Origin: Acanthaster planci
Taxonomy: Eukaryota > Echinodermata > Asteroidea > Valvatida > Acanthasteridae
Length of the DNA stretch: 27,808 bases
NCBI RefSeq assembly: GCF_001949145.1
Contig: NW_019091622.1
Location: forward strand, 221,488 to 249,295
Direction: 5' to 3'
Both the position numbers and the translations under genes were made by a program. Positions 1-10,570 of the stretch are shown here, piece by piece. Every line of letters starts with the position of its first letter. The stretch's first letter is position 1. Under the pieces are notes generated by a model that saw nothing but the letters and a program-made list of their open reading frames with translations, was not told the origin of the DNA and searched no databases.

Positions 1-364
1 CCCTATGTAACCTGGATCCTCCATATTCATGCAGGGGCACAAACTCCCAGTGACTCAATCCTGCAAAATCTTCCAATGCTTCAACTTGCAAGAAACCTCA
101 ATCAATCCTACAAATTCGTGCATTTTGCCCAGAGGATTTTGGAGGATTGGGAACTGGGGGTAGGGTTAATTAAATTTAGCCCACTGCGAAACGTTACACT
201 TTAAGTTCAATTGGTTACAGCTAGGCCATATAATATGCAGATATATACGTGCTGAAAATGTTCCCTGTTTCAAGATATGACATCATTTTGAAGCAAAATA
301 GAATTTTGTGGAGAATTTGTGCTACTTAGGAATTGAAAATACGGTGTTTGGTTCCTGCAGTGTC
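1..364. other. Region downstream of the sulfotransferase-like gene, no recognised feature
   Basis: This AT-rich stretch should hold the 3' UTR and polyadenylation region of the minus-strand gene at 365-1258. I see no canonical AATAAA on the minus strand here and no convincing coding frame or repeat. Confidence 0.4.
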
Positions 365-1258
365 TCAAATTGTCAAGCGTTTTTCGTATAACTTCATATA
401 ATATGGCCTGGAGAAATCGACACATCGCTGTACATCAGCAGTGAGGCTGACACCAGTGTGCGTGGTACCAGTTATAGCTTCTGGTTTGAGAAACTTTGTG
501 CTATCCCGGAAATTCCTGAAATATTCGACATTCCTTATCCTGTACTTGTATCTTTTACTCACAACCCAGCTGTCTAAAACATCTGCCCCTTTTTCCCAGT
601 TAAGTATAGACTCATGATATTCTACTCCGAGCCTTTGGAAGAGCGCTGGGAGAATACTTGCCGGGTCATTCACAAGGTCGTCGGAATCCACAATGATGGG
701 ATCCGGTTCAATATTTTTCTCTTGGAGATATTCATACACGTTGACTGCTTCTTTGAAAGCTAGTTCTTTCCCCAGGAGCTTAGCCGATAGCTTGTCCAGC
801 TCAAGCTTCCCTTCCTCCCCCTTAAGTCCACGAATAGCTATGATCTCCGGCACGCACCTCTTGAAGGACTGAAACACCTTCACCGGGTCCCGGATAAGGA
901 AGATGTGGCGATAGCCCTCGGGGAGATACTCAAACTTGCCGTCGATGCAGTAAGCCATCTCCTTGGCAAAGACGAACCTCTTACCTGGGTAGTCGGCTTC
1001 CATTTGATTCTTCATCCATGGGTAGGTGCTCTTTCCCTCATCGTAGTCGGAGCTTTTAGGGTCTACGAGAGCATCGTGCATCTTTTCTGCAGGGGAACCT
1101 GACTGCAGAGATGTAAACTCGTCAAGACTGGCGCGATATGCCGACGAGGAAAGCTGGAAGAGGATCTTGGAACCTGGCACTCTGTCCATGCATTTTGCTA
1201 CGATGGAGGCACGGGAACGTGGAGTGGTCCACATGACGACTCGGACTGTATCACTCAT
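365..1258 (-). CDS. P-loop sulfotransferase-like protein, intronless, 297 aa
   Basis: Members of this family transfer a sulfonate group from PAPS to hydroxyl or amine groups; the acceptor cannot be predicted here. The frame is open for 297 codons from the ATG whose complement is 1256-1258 to a TGA at 365-367. Visible motifs: a 5'-phosphosulfate-binding loop near the N-terminus (residues 10-18, WTTPRSRAS, compared with the usual TxPRSGS), a hydrophobic strand followed by a 3'-phosphate-binding motif RHIFLIRDPVKVFQSF (117-132, with R123, D124, P125 and S131), and the segment around 190-226 (VDSDDLVNDP ... LNWEKG) that matches the usual 'DLxxDP ... LGxxxxxxxLxWxxG' pattern of this superfamily. 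There is no signal peptide or clear N-terminal membrane anchor, so a cytosolic location is likelier than Golgi. It resembles the large single-exon sulfotransferase-like families of lancelets and other marine invertebrates rather than classic SULT1 or carbohydrate sulfotransferases. A non-coding 5' exon cannot be excluded. Family call is firm; substrate is unknown. Confidence 0.85.
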   Translation of the reverse strand: MSDTVRVVMWTTPRSRASIVAKCMDRVPGSKILFQLSSSAYRASLDEFTSLQSGSPAEKMHDALVDPKSSDYDEGKSTYPWMKNQMEADYPGKRFVFAKEMAYCIDGKFEYLPEGYRHIFLIRDPVKVFQSFKRCVPEIIAIRGLKGEEGKLELDKLSAKLLGKELAFKEAVNVYEYLQEKNIEPDPIIVDSDDLVNDPASILPALFQRLGVEYHESILNWEKGADVLDSWVVSKRYKYRIRNVEYFRNFRDSTKFLKPEAITGTTHTGVSLTADVQRCVDFSRPYYMKLYEKRLTI

Positions 1259-1572
1259 CTTTCATATTTCACCTTATGGCGGCTTTGCACTGTTTGCAGA
1301 TCTGTACAAGAAACTTGGCAAAAGATAATTGATAGGAATGTATGAAACCAGCTATCACAGCTCTTCCATTTTTAAGTTTAAAAATGCAGCAGGCTGCTTC
1401 AAGGAATATATGCCTTAAAAATGAGGAGTCGTGTTTGAGTTCTATTCGAATCTTGCCTGGACCCTGCAGTCTAGCTGCCCAAGCTTAGTCTGTACATATG
1501 AACGTCACCAACCCTTTAAAAGATGTTACGCGTACGGAGGACAACTAAGCTGGTTCTGAACCTCAGATACAC

Positions 1573-1690
1573 AGGCTGCATCCGAATCTCTTGTCTAGAG
1601 CTAGGTCTAGGTCTTCGGTCCATTGGAATTGCGTGGAGACGCGCAGACAATAGACCTAGCCATAGCTCTTCGGACACGGCCTTATTAGTG
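1573..1690. repeat. Dispersed repeat family A, copy 1
   Basis: This segment begins with CAGGCTGCATCCGAATCT and ends near TCGGACACGG. The same start, a central CTAGGTYTAG motif, GGAGAC and a final TCGGACACGG recur in the same order at about 4708-4830, so the two are diverged copies of one family. Inside this copy, the GAGCTAGGTCTAGG side partly pairs with the GACCTAGCCATAGCTC side, giving a foldback character. No protein-coding content was recognised. Confidence 0.6.
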
Positions 1691-2840
1691 TTATGGTGAC
1701 ATTGAGATGAGTTACGTCTGTACCCCTCGGAGATCAGGGGAATGAGAGGAGACTTGATTGAGGTGTTCGAGATGCTAAATGGTCTGGGTGACATTAAGCC
1801 GGATGACCAGTTTTACATATCTCACAGCACTGGAACGAACCAGAAACCACAAATTGTAGCTGTTGAAGAGGCAGCTCAACATTGAGCCAAACAATGCATG
1901 TGGCCAGCATTGTGTTTGGCATGCGCAAGAGTTTATCCACTATATGAACACAGGGCGAGGGTTTCCCTCGTTTTTTTCCCGAATGACACAATCTACGTGC
2001 AGAATTCGCATCTTGGCTTGAGTTCTGAAAACAAATGACACTGCGTTCGATTAGGATGCTTCCACATTCATTTGAGCAGATAAAAATCAGAGAAAACCTG
2101 TTTTACTTAGAGGTGCTCTTTAATGTCTGGGTTTTTAACAGTGAAACAGAAGCACTCACAACAAAAGTTTTAGAGTAGGTTAAGGATAACAAGGTTCCAG
2201 TTGGCAAATTTGAAATAATTAGCCAAAACATTACAGCTAAGATGTACGTTTTTTGAGCCACTTCTGACAGCTCAGCTGGTACACAGAGTGATGTTATATC
2301 CAGAAGATGAGCACAGCACGTCGCTCGGCTTCAATATACACACATAAGCCCACACATGTTGGATGTACTACTGAACTTACCATACAATATGTCCTTGAAC
2401 TTGGAATGCTTGAATTACTTGAATATATACCGATGACTTCTTTATGAAACTCTAGGGCGCCTTTTCAATGTACGAAGTACATGTACATGCTCAGGTACAC
2501 CCAACCCCGGTACTTTTTAGATTTGCCAATCGCCACCACGCTCATACGGGAAGTGGTGGCTCGTCCTGTTTACTGCATGCCCTCTACCAAATGGCACGGT
2601 CGTCGTTTATAAAATAATTCTGCGCTCACAATGCTCTTTATCAGCACACAGAGGTCAATGAAGCTATCTTATCATGCCGACCGAGCACAAAGTTCATATA
2701 AAGGCTTGCCCGCATTTGATCATTGAGTTGGACATATATGCAGTTCTTAAAGGGATCAACTTACTGCGAACTAGTCATGCCTGGATTGGTCGATAGAGTC
2801 TTACCCGGAGCATGGGACAAATCCGGGTGGAGTTTTATTT
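1691..2840. other. Intergenic DNA, nothing recognised
   Basis: No gene-like frame or recognisable element. Short open frames are interrupted and lack any protein family signature. Confidence 0.4.
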
Positions 2841-2886
2841 GGAGGGGTGGGGGTAGGGAACTTTTTGTTTGTGGGGTGGGGGGTTA
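2841..2886 (+). other. G-rich tract with G-quadruplex potential
   Basis: Runs of 4, 5 and 3 G occur close together, then runs of 4 and 6 G after a T-rich spacer. It lies immediately left of a MITE-like element. Function is unknown and it may be part of an old insertion. Confidence 0.5.
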
Positions 2887-2887
2887 T

Positions 2888-3109
2888 AAGGCCGGTTCAC
2901 ACCTCGCGCAAAAGCGAAAACGAACTCGAATTTGTGGCCCCCACTTCATTGCACAGGAATTCACACAAACTGATGGCCAGGTCACATCAAAGTATACTCG
3001 TTACGATTTCACAAAAGTTGAAAAAATTTAAATTTGAGCGAACATTCGCTGCAATTTTTTTATAGCGTCAAATTCGATTTTGCCTTCACTTGAAGTATGA
3101 ACTGGTCTT
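2888..3109. mobile_element. MITE-like element with imperfect terminal inverted repeats
   Basis: The left end reads AAGGCCGGTTCACACCTC, and the complement of the right end reads AAGACCAGTTCATACTTC, so about 14 of 18 positions match in inverted orientation. The element is about 222 bp and has no coding capacity, as expected for a non-autonomous DNA transposon. No target duplication is clear. Boundaries are approximate. Confidence 0.5.
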
Positions 3110-4650
3110 TCCCAATGCTTCTTCTGGAAAGCAAGTGGCACCTTCGTGTATTTACTATATTACACGGGGTCGAATGTTATCTGTTTTTCAAATCCATCCT
3201 CTGAAGTAAAATACTAGTGACGCATATTCCACTTTCTCAGTCAAATATTCCCGTGAGAGCACCCGTGTGGTACTTAAGGAGGTTTTCACGTGATGCATCT
3301 TGACAGGCCAGGCAAAGGCATTTTAGTGTAGGTGGAGGCGCATCCATTTTCGAATCTGTGTATTGACAGTTTCATGTACGCCAGAATGTTTCGAAGACGC
3401 GTTTCCGGGCACATCCGTGTAAATTGAACGCTGACGGTCAAAAATCACGTGACTGAAAAGCCTCTGTAGCTCTTGAAAACTTCATAACAGTAGTTTTTAT
3501 AGACCATACGCCCGACTTTTTATTCTCTTTTTAATCGGAATTTTTGCTCGCCAGTCTCCCGTTATCTACCCGAAGACAATCGCACCGTGCCGTACACTTC
3601 ATGCGTCACACGGTGCGCGTGCAGCGGCGGGCCAGTGGGCGATCTAACTCCACATGTCGGTTTGACCATTTTCGGAGGTGGGGGTAGGAATCTTGTTTTT
3701 ATCGTGCGACCCTTCCCAGCTGGGCAATTACGCTGATGAGACCGATACCGGCAATATCGCAACACCCGCCGCGCTAGCTATAGCTGTGACAGGCAAAACA
3801 AATACTTCGACGATACAGGAGAAAGGGGGGATCCACCCTTTGCTGTTTTAGGGGTAACCTTCTCAAAAGTTTTTTAATGACAGTGATTAACATCTACTTC
3901 CATATCGACACCCTCATTTGTTTGGGAAAACTTGATCCATTTTGAATGTTTTAAAATGTGCACTTTGCAGTTCACTAAACTCCCAAGAGATTTCAAACAG
4001 TTTTAATACATAAAAGAAGAGTTTGAAAAGGCACTTCAGACACTTATTGCACTGTTAAAGTAGACCCATTTTTATGACATGCGTACATTCCCTATCCCTA
4101 TAATTTATAGTCTGTTTCCGATTGTGATTCCTACTATTTGGGTAAATATTTTGGTCTTACCGTCTGGAAGCCGTCACGGTCACGTGACCAAAACCAGGAA
4201 TTTTTCCTTTCTGGACATTCTCCAAACTGATCGAAATAATTAAGAACCCATTTCGGTGATTTTCGGGGACAGTTATAATATCTGACAATGTTGGGCGTTG
4301 TGTAGTTCTCTTTTCATATTTTCCACGTGCATTACAATTTGAGACAGGAAAGAGTTTTCCAAGATGTCCTGGTAATTTTGCATCTTGATCTATATCTTCA
4401 CATTTTGTACGCCTCTGATTACGCTGTTTACAAACTAACAGACGTGTGCACGTTGCATCTAAGAATGGAAGGCGGCCATATGACCGTAACCTTGCTTCAG
4501 GTGCCTCTTGGCAATGGTTTGGGGACTTCGGTAACATACTATGTTTGTTCAAAGAAAAATGCCGAAGAAATTGGTTGTCGAGAATAATTTGATCGAACCA
4601 ATTTATGGTCGCGACCGCCCAAACGCACCTAATTCAGGCCCGTTGCGTCA
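3110..4650. other. Intergenic DNA, nothing recognised
   Basis: Contains short frames on both strands without family motifs. I see no splice-consistent coding exon, RNA gene or clear repeat. Confidence 0.4.
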
Positions 4651-4707
4651 GTCTGATATCTAAGGGCGCTTTGCCAACGAGAGAGGGCGCTTTGTTCCCT
4701 TAGAACT

Positions 4708-4830
4708 TGCAGGCTGCATCCGAATCTGTTGTTTACAACTAGGTTTAGATGTTATTACTCTGTTGGAAATACGCGGAGACACAAAGACAACAGAAATAGC
4801 TCTGGAGTCCGTTTCGGACACGGACTTGCA
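4708..4830. repeat. Dispersed repeat family A, copy 2
   Basis: Starts with GCAGGCTGCATCCGAATCTG and ends near TTTCGGACACGGACTTG. It aligns along its length with about 1573-1690. The bases just before it contain two close copies of GGGCGCTTTG (4664-4693), possibly part of the same insertion. Confidence 0.6.
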
Positions 4831-5690
4831 GTTGAATGGCATCCCTTCAACGCTGACTCCATCAACTGTTATTTTGCATGACACATGTTACTTTTCATGT
4901 TATAATCTACGCAGTACATTCGGAAGGGGATAGTCTGTCCCTGGTCTGTATCCAACGGAGGCAGGCACTTGTCCCACCTTTTCTGGTATTTCTCGGTGGA
5001 GGGCACTCTCGTTTGCTGCAATGGTTCTGGTGTGAATTTGATGAGCGACTTTGCCAATACGTTAACGACACGCATTCATGAGAATAACTTCTAAAATCCC
5101 CTCACTTTGCGCCCAATGTATTGCCTTTCATGAAAAATACACGGTTGGTAACAAATGTCAATTGAAACACTGTCGAGAGGAAAGTTTGGGATTACAAGAC
5201 TACTTCATCGTGCACGCGTGGACATGAAACACCCTAGGCCTACGGCTGAAGGGCTGTTTACATTGTTTGTGACACACTTAACAGTTGTTCGAAGAAGAGC
5301 TACAGAAATGACTTTTGTTCCGGTTTCGAGACAGTCTCGGAAAATGTTTGGACATTGACGAATGAATCCAGGAAACTTATCAGATCTTCTGTCACGCCAT
5401 CAAGATGTAATGTGCCCACCTTTCCCGCCCATCCCGGATCTAAACCCAAATGCTCCTGAAATTATTAACTGAAACTAAAGATTTTCAGAAGCAAAGTGTT
5501 AATTTGTTACCTTGATCGCTGTGTTTATAAGATTGATTAGGGAGCTGATGGTGATTTGACGGCAATGTTAGATCAGCTATTCAGTAGATTGCAAACAAAC
5601 TCTCGAGGGTCTATTGTCGATGTCAAGTGCGGCTGTGGAGTTTGCCTCTCTCTTTGAAATCATACTTGCGCAACTGGCTTCAGTTCACAC
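4831..5690. other. Upstream region of the VWA7-like gene
   Basis: This stretch should hold the promoter and any 5' UTR of the gene starting at 5718. I see no obvious TATA box at a useful distance. A pyrimidine-rich run followed by GGCTTCAG ending at 5683 could be an initiator-like site or a splice acceptor of a coding first exon preceded by a distant 5' UTR exon. Neither can be decided from sequence alone. Confidence 0.3.
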
Positions 5691-5717
5691 AATGTGCCCG
5701 CCACCCGCACCGCTAAC

Positions 5718-5982
5718 ATGGAGCTCACCGTGAAGCTGACTCGAAGCCTGTGGGTCCTTCTGGTCGCTTGCCTGGTACGTCAAAGCGTGGCGTTCCTGCC
5801 GAACAACGCCGGCAACACCTTGCCCATCACCGACTACACCCTTACCGAAATCACGGTGCAGGGCATCGTGCGTGCCGTGGCCAAGTACTTCGAAGACACC
5901 AACCCTGATCGGTACAATCCTGGCGACCTTACGGGACTCAGTCCCCTCACTCCCTCGCGACTGTTTAGACAACATTATGGAG
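5718..5982 (+). CDS. VWA7-like exon 1: start codon, signal peptide, N-terminal domain
   Basis: Encodes residues 1-88 plus one base. The chosen ATG opens MELTVKLTRS followed by the hydrophobic core LWVLLVACLV and a signal peptidase site SVA|FLPN after residue 25, which decides this start. The mature N-terminus FLPN and the following ITDYTLTE are typical of the VWA7 N-terminal domain. An ATG at 5692 is out of frame and ends after 13 codons. The donor is GAG|GTAAGG, phase 1. Confidence 0.9.
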
Positions 5983-7950
5983 GTAAGGCAGATACAAGGG
6001 CTTGAAGCAGACCTGTCTTCTTAAAAAAAATAGTAGGCCTAATTAGTTACGAAGAAATTATTTTTCAGGCTCGTCATCGAAGAGCTACTCTTTGAAAAGG
6101 TTTTAACTTTCAAAGAAAAACCTCTGTTTGGTTACTTTTGGAGGTAAACTAAAACAAACAACTGTTGGAGAACATCTCACTTTCAATTATGGCATTCTTT
6201 GTCATGATTTTGATGAGGCTATTACCTTTTATTTACTTTCGCAGCACCTTTTTTTTGCATGCTTTGAAAAATACCACGCATGCGTGAAATCTGAGCATGT
6301 GACTGAAAAGGTAGGATGGACGATCTTGTAGAATCTGGTGAGGCCGGCTCTATTTTGCCGATCACTTTTAACATTATACTTTTCTCCAAGGACGATATTG
6401 GCAAGTGCAAAAAGCAAAATTATGGATGAGAAAATACAAAATGATTCCTCGTGTGTATTTAGTTTTCTTCTCACTGGTTTCAGCCAACTCGAAGCAGCAT
6501 TTTAAACAGTGTAATCTAGAATATTCCCTTTTTGGATAGAGAAAAACGTTTTCTCTACCAAATTGTGGAGTAAGGGGTAACGGCCACGACAATGCTCAAT
6601 ACTGGTGTCCTGCTAATGCAAACAAGGAATAGATTCCGGCCTCTCTTGGGGCCGGTTTCAAATTCCATTTGAAAAAAAGTGCAGCACTTAGCCTTATCAC
6701 GTTTTGTTGATTTGTGTGGTTGGTTACCATTTTCAGCTTGGAATACAAACATCCATAGTAACCGCAAGGCACTTCCAAGCAGTGGCAATCTAACTGCCCC
6801 TGGACATCCACAGGAATTATGTCGTTGCATTGTGTGATCTTTAATCTAATCACGTCGATCGCAGCTATAGTATTACCATCTACCCGCAAGATATTCTGTT
6901 GTATAACTGCACTTTATCTACAACTGATTGAGCAATAATCGGAAAGGAGCTGGTAGTCGGGCTAAACCTTTCAACGGGAAACAAGTGCAGTTAATTAATT
7001 ACGAAAATATATATTTCTCCATCGTCAATATTGAAGGTTTTTGAAATAAAATCTTTGAAGTAAAACTCCATTCTAACAAGTTGTGGATCACCGTAGGCAA
7101 ATAGGTTGGAGTTTATTTTCATTTCGGCAACAAAAGAAACCCCAAACACATCAATATCATACATACGTAGAGAAGTTTGTTACAGCAATTAATGGGAACT
7201 GGCGTGTTAAGTTTGGTAAATTGCACATAGTCAAAAGTTTTATCAACAGGTGGGGGAAAAAAGGAGCACTGTGCTTCTGAACTCAATCTATTTCAGGACG
7301 TATATTTTGCTCCTTTCGCGCGAAGTGTTTAATATTTAACGAATTCCTGGTCAAGAATTAGAATTCGTTTGTGTGCTATTAGAAGTTACATTTCTAGAAG
7401 TGTTTAGTTGATTGGTTACATATTTGAATATTCATAATGGAATAAACGGCATTGTCATTGGAAACTACCGACTACTGTAGGAAACCCATAAACACCGGTG
7501 CTAAGGAAAACTTCCTTCTTGTGCTACGTTTCAGATCATAGAAACCTTATTTTGTTCTTTTACTGTTTGCTCACCATGCAACGCACTGTAAACATTTACG
7601 AGTAACAGGACATTTATTATCAAGGCGGTGTCATGGTTTGTGTAACTTTGTGTATTCTATTCAAATTGAGGGTATATTTTGCAATTTTAAATTACAGCAA
7701 ATGAAAATGAATAGGCCTACTCATTTCCGAAGGGTCACGGTAAAAGACAGATTTTCAGAGAATAATAATGCACGTTTTGTTATAATTGGCAAGGAATACG
7801 TTAATCCGAAATCCCAGTCACGTATTTGTAACCTCCTTATTGAAACGTAATGCACATTCATTTATTTGAAGGATGCAAAACGAAGTCAAATGCTTGTAAT
7901 TACAAAAATGAAGCCATGGTTCCACTTTTGCAATAACAGGCATTCGACTT
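5983..7950. other. Intron 1, left part: nothing recognised
   Basis: AT-rich intronic DNA with two exact TAGGCCTA words (6034 and 7712) and no coding exon or clear mobile element that I can define. Confidence 0.4.
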
Positions 7951-7952
7951 AG

Positions 7953-8005
7953 ATTTAGCGTAGATTTTGAAAACGACTTAGTCGTTTTCCAAATCTACGC
8001 TAAAT
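7953..8005. repeat. Near-perfect hairpin, 25-nt arms
   Basis: Arms at 7953-7977 and 7981-8005 are complementary except for one mismatch, with a 3-nt loop (TTA). It lies just beyond the broken LINE fragment at 8020-8750. It could be an old foldback insertion or a small structured element; no hallmark of either is decisive. Confidence 0.75.
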
Positions 8006-8019
8006 TGAAATTTTATTTT

Positions 8020-8750
8020 ACAAATTACATCGCGAATTTTCCGAAATTGGCTGGGAAAGCCTATAGTACGATGTGTTGATGTAGCGGAGTTAATTGAAAT
8101 AAACTGCTTCCTATTTGACAAGTAACTCCTGAACCAGTCTAAGGTGATTCCTTGTATGCCAAAGGCTCCAATTTGTGGACAAGAATATCATGATGTACAG
8201 TATCAAACGCCTTAGACAGGTCCAGGAATACCCGAACAGAGAACTGTCTGTTTTCAATAGCATTTTTAATTTGTTTACGACACTAATAATCGCTAACTTT
8301 GTAGAACGATTTGCTCGAAACCCGAACCGAGGTTCTGATGATAGACCATGCTGGTTTATGAAATACATCAAGTGATTCTGTACTTTTTTGAGCAAATACC
8401 TTGGGTCTATAATTACTTAAGTCATGTTTATCTCCGTTTTTTGAAAATAGGTACTATTTTTCCAACTTTTAATCCTTCAGGAAAATGCCCAGTGACCAAA
8501 TGATTTATTAATAAGACTAGCTAGAGGGGTTGATAGGGCATACCCAGATTCCTTAATAACACAAGTAGTTAAACCATCGTAACCTGAGGCTTTTCCATCT
8601 GCTTCGGTAATAAGAGCGAAAAATAAAGAATGAGCGAATCTTTCACCAAGAAAGTGGTCAAATGAACTGCTTGATTGAGGAAGTTCACTTGCTATTTTCT
8701 TGCCAATGTTTGCAAGTTTGCAAGCTTACCTGAATTTATGGAGAGGGAAT
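8020..8750 (-). mobile_element. Degenerate non-LTR retrotransposon (LINE) reverse transcriptase fragment
   Basis: Translation of the minus strand gives the ordered landmarks of a LINE reverse transcriptase, spread over several frames: GKASGYDGL near 8585, then ASLINKSFG, KVGKIVPIFKNGD, LSNYRP, RFGFRANRST (about 8320), VFLDLSKAFDTVHHDIL (about 8170-8225), and ITLDWFRSYLSNRKQF (about 8100). In intact elements these read as KAxGxDG, LxNxSF, PIFKKGD, NYRPIS, QFGFR, FLDLSKAFDTVDH and WFxSYLxxR. Frameshifts and stops separate them, and the catalytic FADD box is missing, so the copy is dead and truncated. The clade (CR1, Rex/Babar or Jockey group) cannot be fixed from this. It sits antisense in intron 1. 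Confidence 0.85.
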
Positions 8751-8799
8751 CTCGATGAGCATCTTTAAAATGGGTGTTTTAAAAGCTACAAAATAATTT

Positions 8800-8892
8800 G
8801 ATAGTTATGTCTTTATTGTACGACGCATTTGAACATCATTATTTGAAATGTGGACTTTACAGATGAATAGAATTATTATGATTATCACCACT
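8800..8892 (+). repeat. LINE/SINE 3' tail remnant
   Basis: Contains TTGTACGACGCATTTGAACA, a TTTACAGATGAAT block and a short ATTATTATG tail. The same order of blocks ends the SINE at 21049-21407 (there TTGTACAGCGCATTTGAACA and GCTTTATAAACGAATGAA), so both share one retrotransposon-type tail. Confidence 0.6.
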
Positions 8893-9076
8893 CGCAGCTG
8901 CCTCAAAGCTCGAAACGCTGACAGCTAATAACAGTGTAAAGGCTACCAGGTCAAATATTTAAAAAACGTTTTAATTTATACAAAGACAGAGATAGGCTAA
9001 ACTGATTTGGTTTTCCCCCAGTTTTGCTTTCCCCCATTGTTGTGACTGTGGTTAATTTTGACTGCCTTTTGTATAG

Positions 9077-9199
9077 ATTGCGTCTACGCAACAAAATTCG
9101 AACGAGCCATCAGAGCCATAGTTGATGCCAATGTTGAGATCTCCGATAAGTACGCTCACAAGGCCATCTGGCACTTCAACGGTAACCAAGTCAATAAAG
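9077..9199 (+). CDS. VWA7-like exon 2
   Basis: Encodes codons 89-129, including CVYATKFERA, YAHKAIWHFNG. The conserved aromatic-rich HF motif matches the HFDxE block of VWA7. Two donors keep phase 1: AACG|GTAACC at 9182 and AAAG|GTTCGT at 9200. I prefer the second because it keeps the spacing from HF to the next conserved block as in vertebrate VWA7, as I recall it. Confidence 0.82.
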
Positions 9200-9436
9200 G
9201 TTCGTTTCAAAGACTTTCTTTCTATTTTTTATGATCTATTAAAAATATTGAATATACCGTAATTCTCAGAATTCACATCGAAAGGTTAAATAGGGCCTAT
9301 TCTGTTTTGCCATGTGTCTATGAATTTGAAATTATCCTCAAACTCATGAAACGTGCCACAGTCGCAATCAGAGCTGCGATACATTTTCCGGCTGCGAAGT
9401 CGCGTCAAATACCTCTCAATCTCCCCCGCCCCCAAG

Positions 9437-9655
9437 GCAACAGCAAGATGGTAAGCATTCGGAGAGCCCTCCTTAACCTGCTGCAACTGGGTAACGAGGA
9501 CGCGCCCAACTACGACGTGGCCCGCCAGTTCAGCGGCCAGTTCCTTCACATGGCGCAGAGCTTCTACTCCAACACCAACTGGGTCGAGCTGAACCGATGG
9601 CTCAACTCGCTGATCGGAGCGGACCAGAATGAAGTTATCACCTCAAGCGAACTAG
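9437..9655 (+). CDS. VWA7-like exon 3
   Basis: Encodes codons 130-202 after a strong acceptor (polypyrimidine then CCCCCAAG). It carries the family hallmark LHMAQSFYSNTNWVELNRW. Donor is CTAG|GTAAGA, phase 1. GC content is clearly higher than in flanking introns. Confidence 0.92.
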
Positions 9656-10560
9656 GTAAGATAGTTTTGCTCAAGTGGAAAGTGAGGATTCTGTTAAAGG
9701 TCAGAGACGGTATTAGCTTCCTGTATTTTTTTTATTAAATTCAATTTGATTTCTACTGATGGAAAACTTTGAGTTTACGATTTAGTAGATTGACGTTATG
9801 TGGAAGTTTAACAAAACTTTGATTTAGAACTTGTAAAACTTCAAATTTTTCAACATGCTTCCAAAATTCGGAAGCTCTGTAGGCCGTGTACGCCAGGAAG
9901 TCCCGATGCACAGACGATAGGACGCATATTAAGTTAACCATAGTCTAATCCGAAGTTTTGCCCGAATTCAGAAGCTGATTGTACGTTGCAAGAACATAGA
10001 GAAGGTCTGAGAGGGTCTAAAAGCACAAACAGAACAGCAGAAATTTAAAAACTATCGCATATTTGTTCGTCCTGTTTTCCAACATGCGTTTGCCTCTGGC
10101 GCTTTAAGAGAAGAACATTACAGAGAAAAGCCTTACCGACCAAATTCGAACGACTTTATCTTTTTTAATGATTAATATGGGTGAAACTAGCTTTTTGCCT
10201 GACCCCCCCCGAAAAGTTGGTAATATGCAGCCTTATAGACATACCTAACGTGTCCTCGTTACTTTCCTTATGCTTTGCCAATTCACATCGAGGCTTCATT
10301 TGGCCGCTGTTGCTTCTTCCAATGTCACGGCCCTCCAAGGCTTTCTCCATAAAAGTTCTACACTTCAAAAACTTATTGTTCCCTTGACAGGACAAGAACA
10401 CAACCAGTAGCGCTGTATAGATACCAAGCGTGTTAAATTTTAACCTTGCAGTTTTTGCTGAGCACATTCAGTATTGTGACGTAGCGTTTAGCACGAGGGG
10501 ACACAATGACCTAACACTTTTTTTTTATCACAGAGCAACTGGAGGTGCAAGCACGGAGGT
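9656..10560. other. Intron 3, left part: nothing recognised
   Basis: No coding exon fits phase or family alignment here, and no repeat with clear ends was found. Confidence 0.4.
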
Positions 10561-10570
10561 GTATATAAAA

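Noticed and set aside
905-1102. Plus-strand open frame inside the sulfotransferase-like gene
   Set aside because: It is the antisense shadow of a well-supported coding frame and has no family motif.
4157-4587. Overlapping open frames on both strands in the intergenic region
   Set aside because: No domain, no splice support and base composition like the surrounding non-coding DNA.
9182-9199. Shorter exon 2 ending at 9181 (GTAACC donor)
   Set aside because: It keeps frame but removes six residues from a block whose spacing is otherwise the same as in VWA7; kept as a possible alternative splice only.
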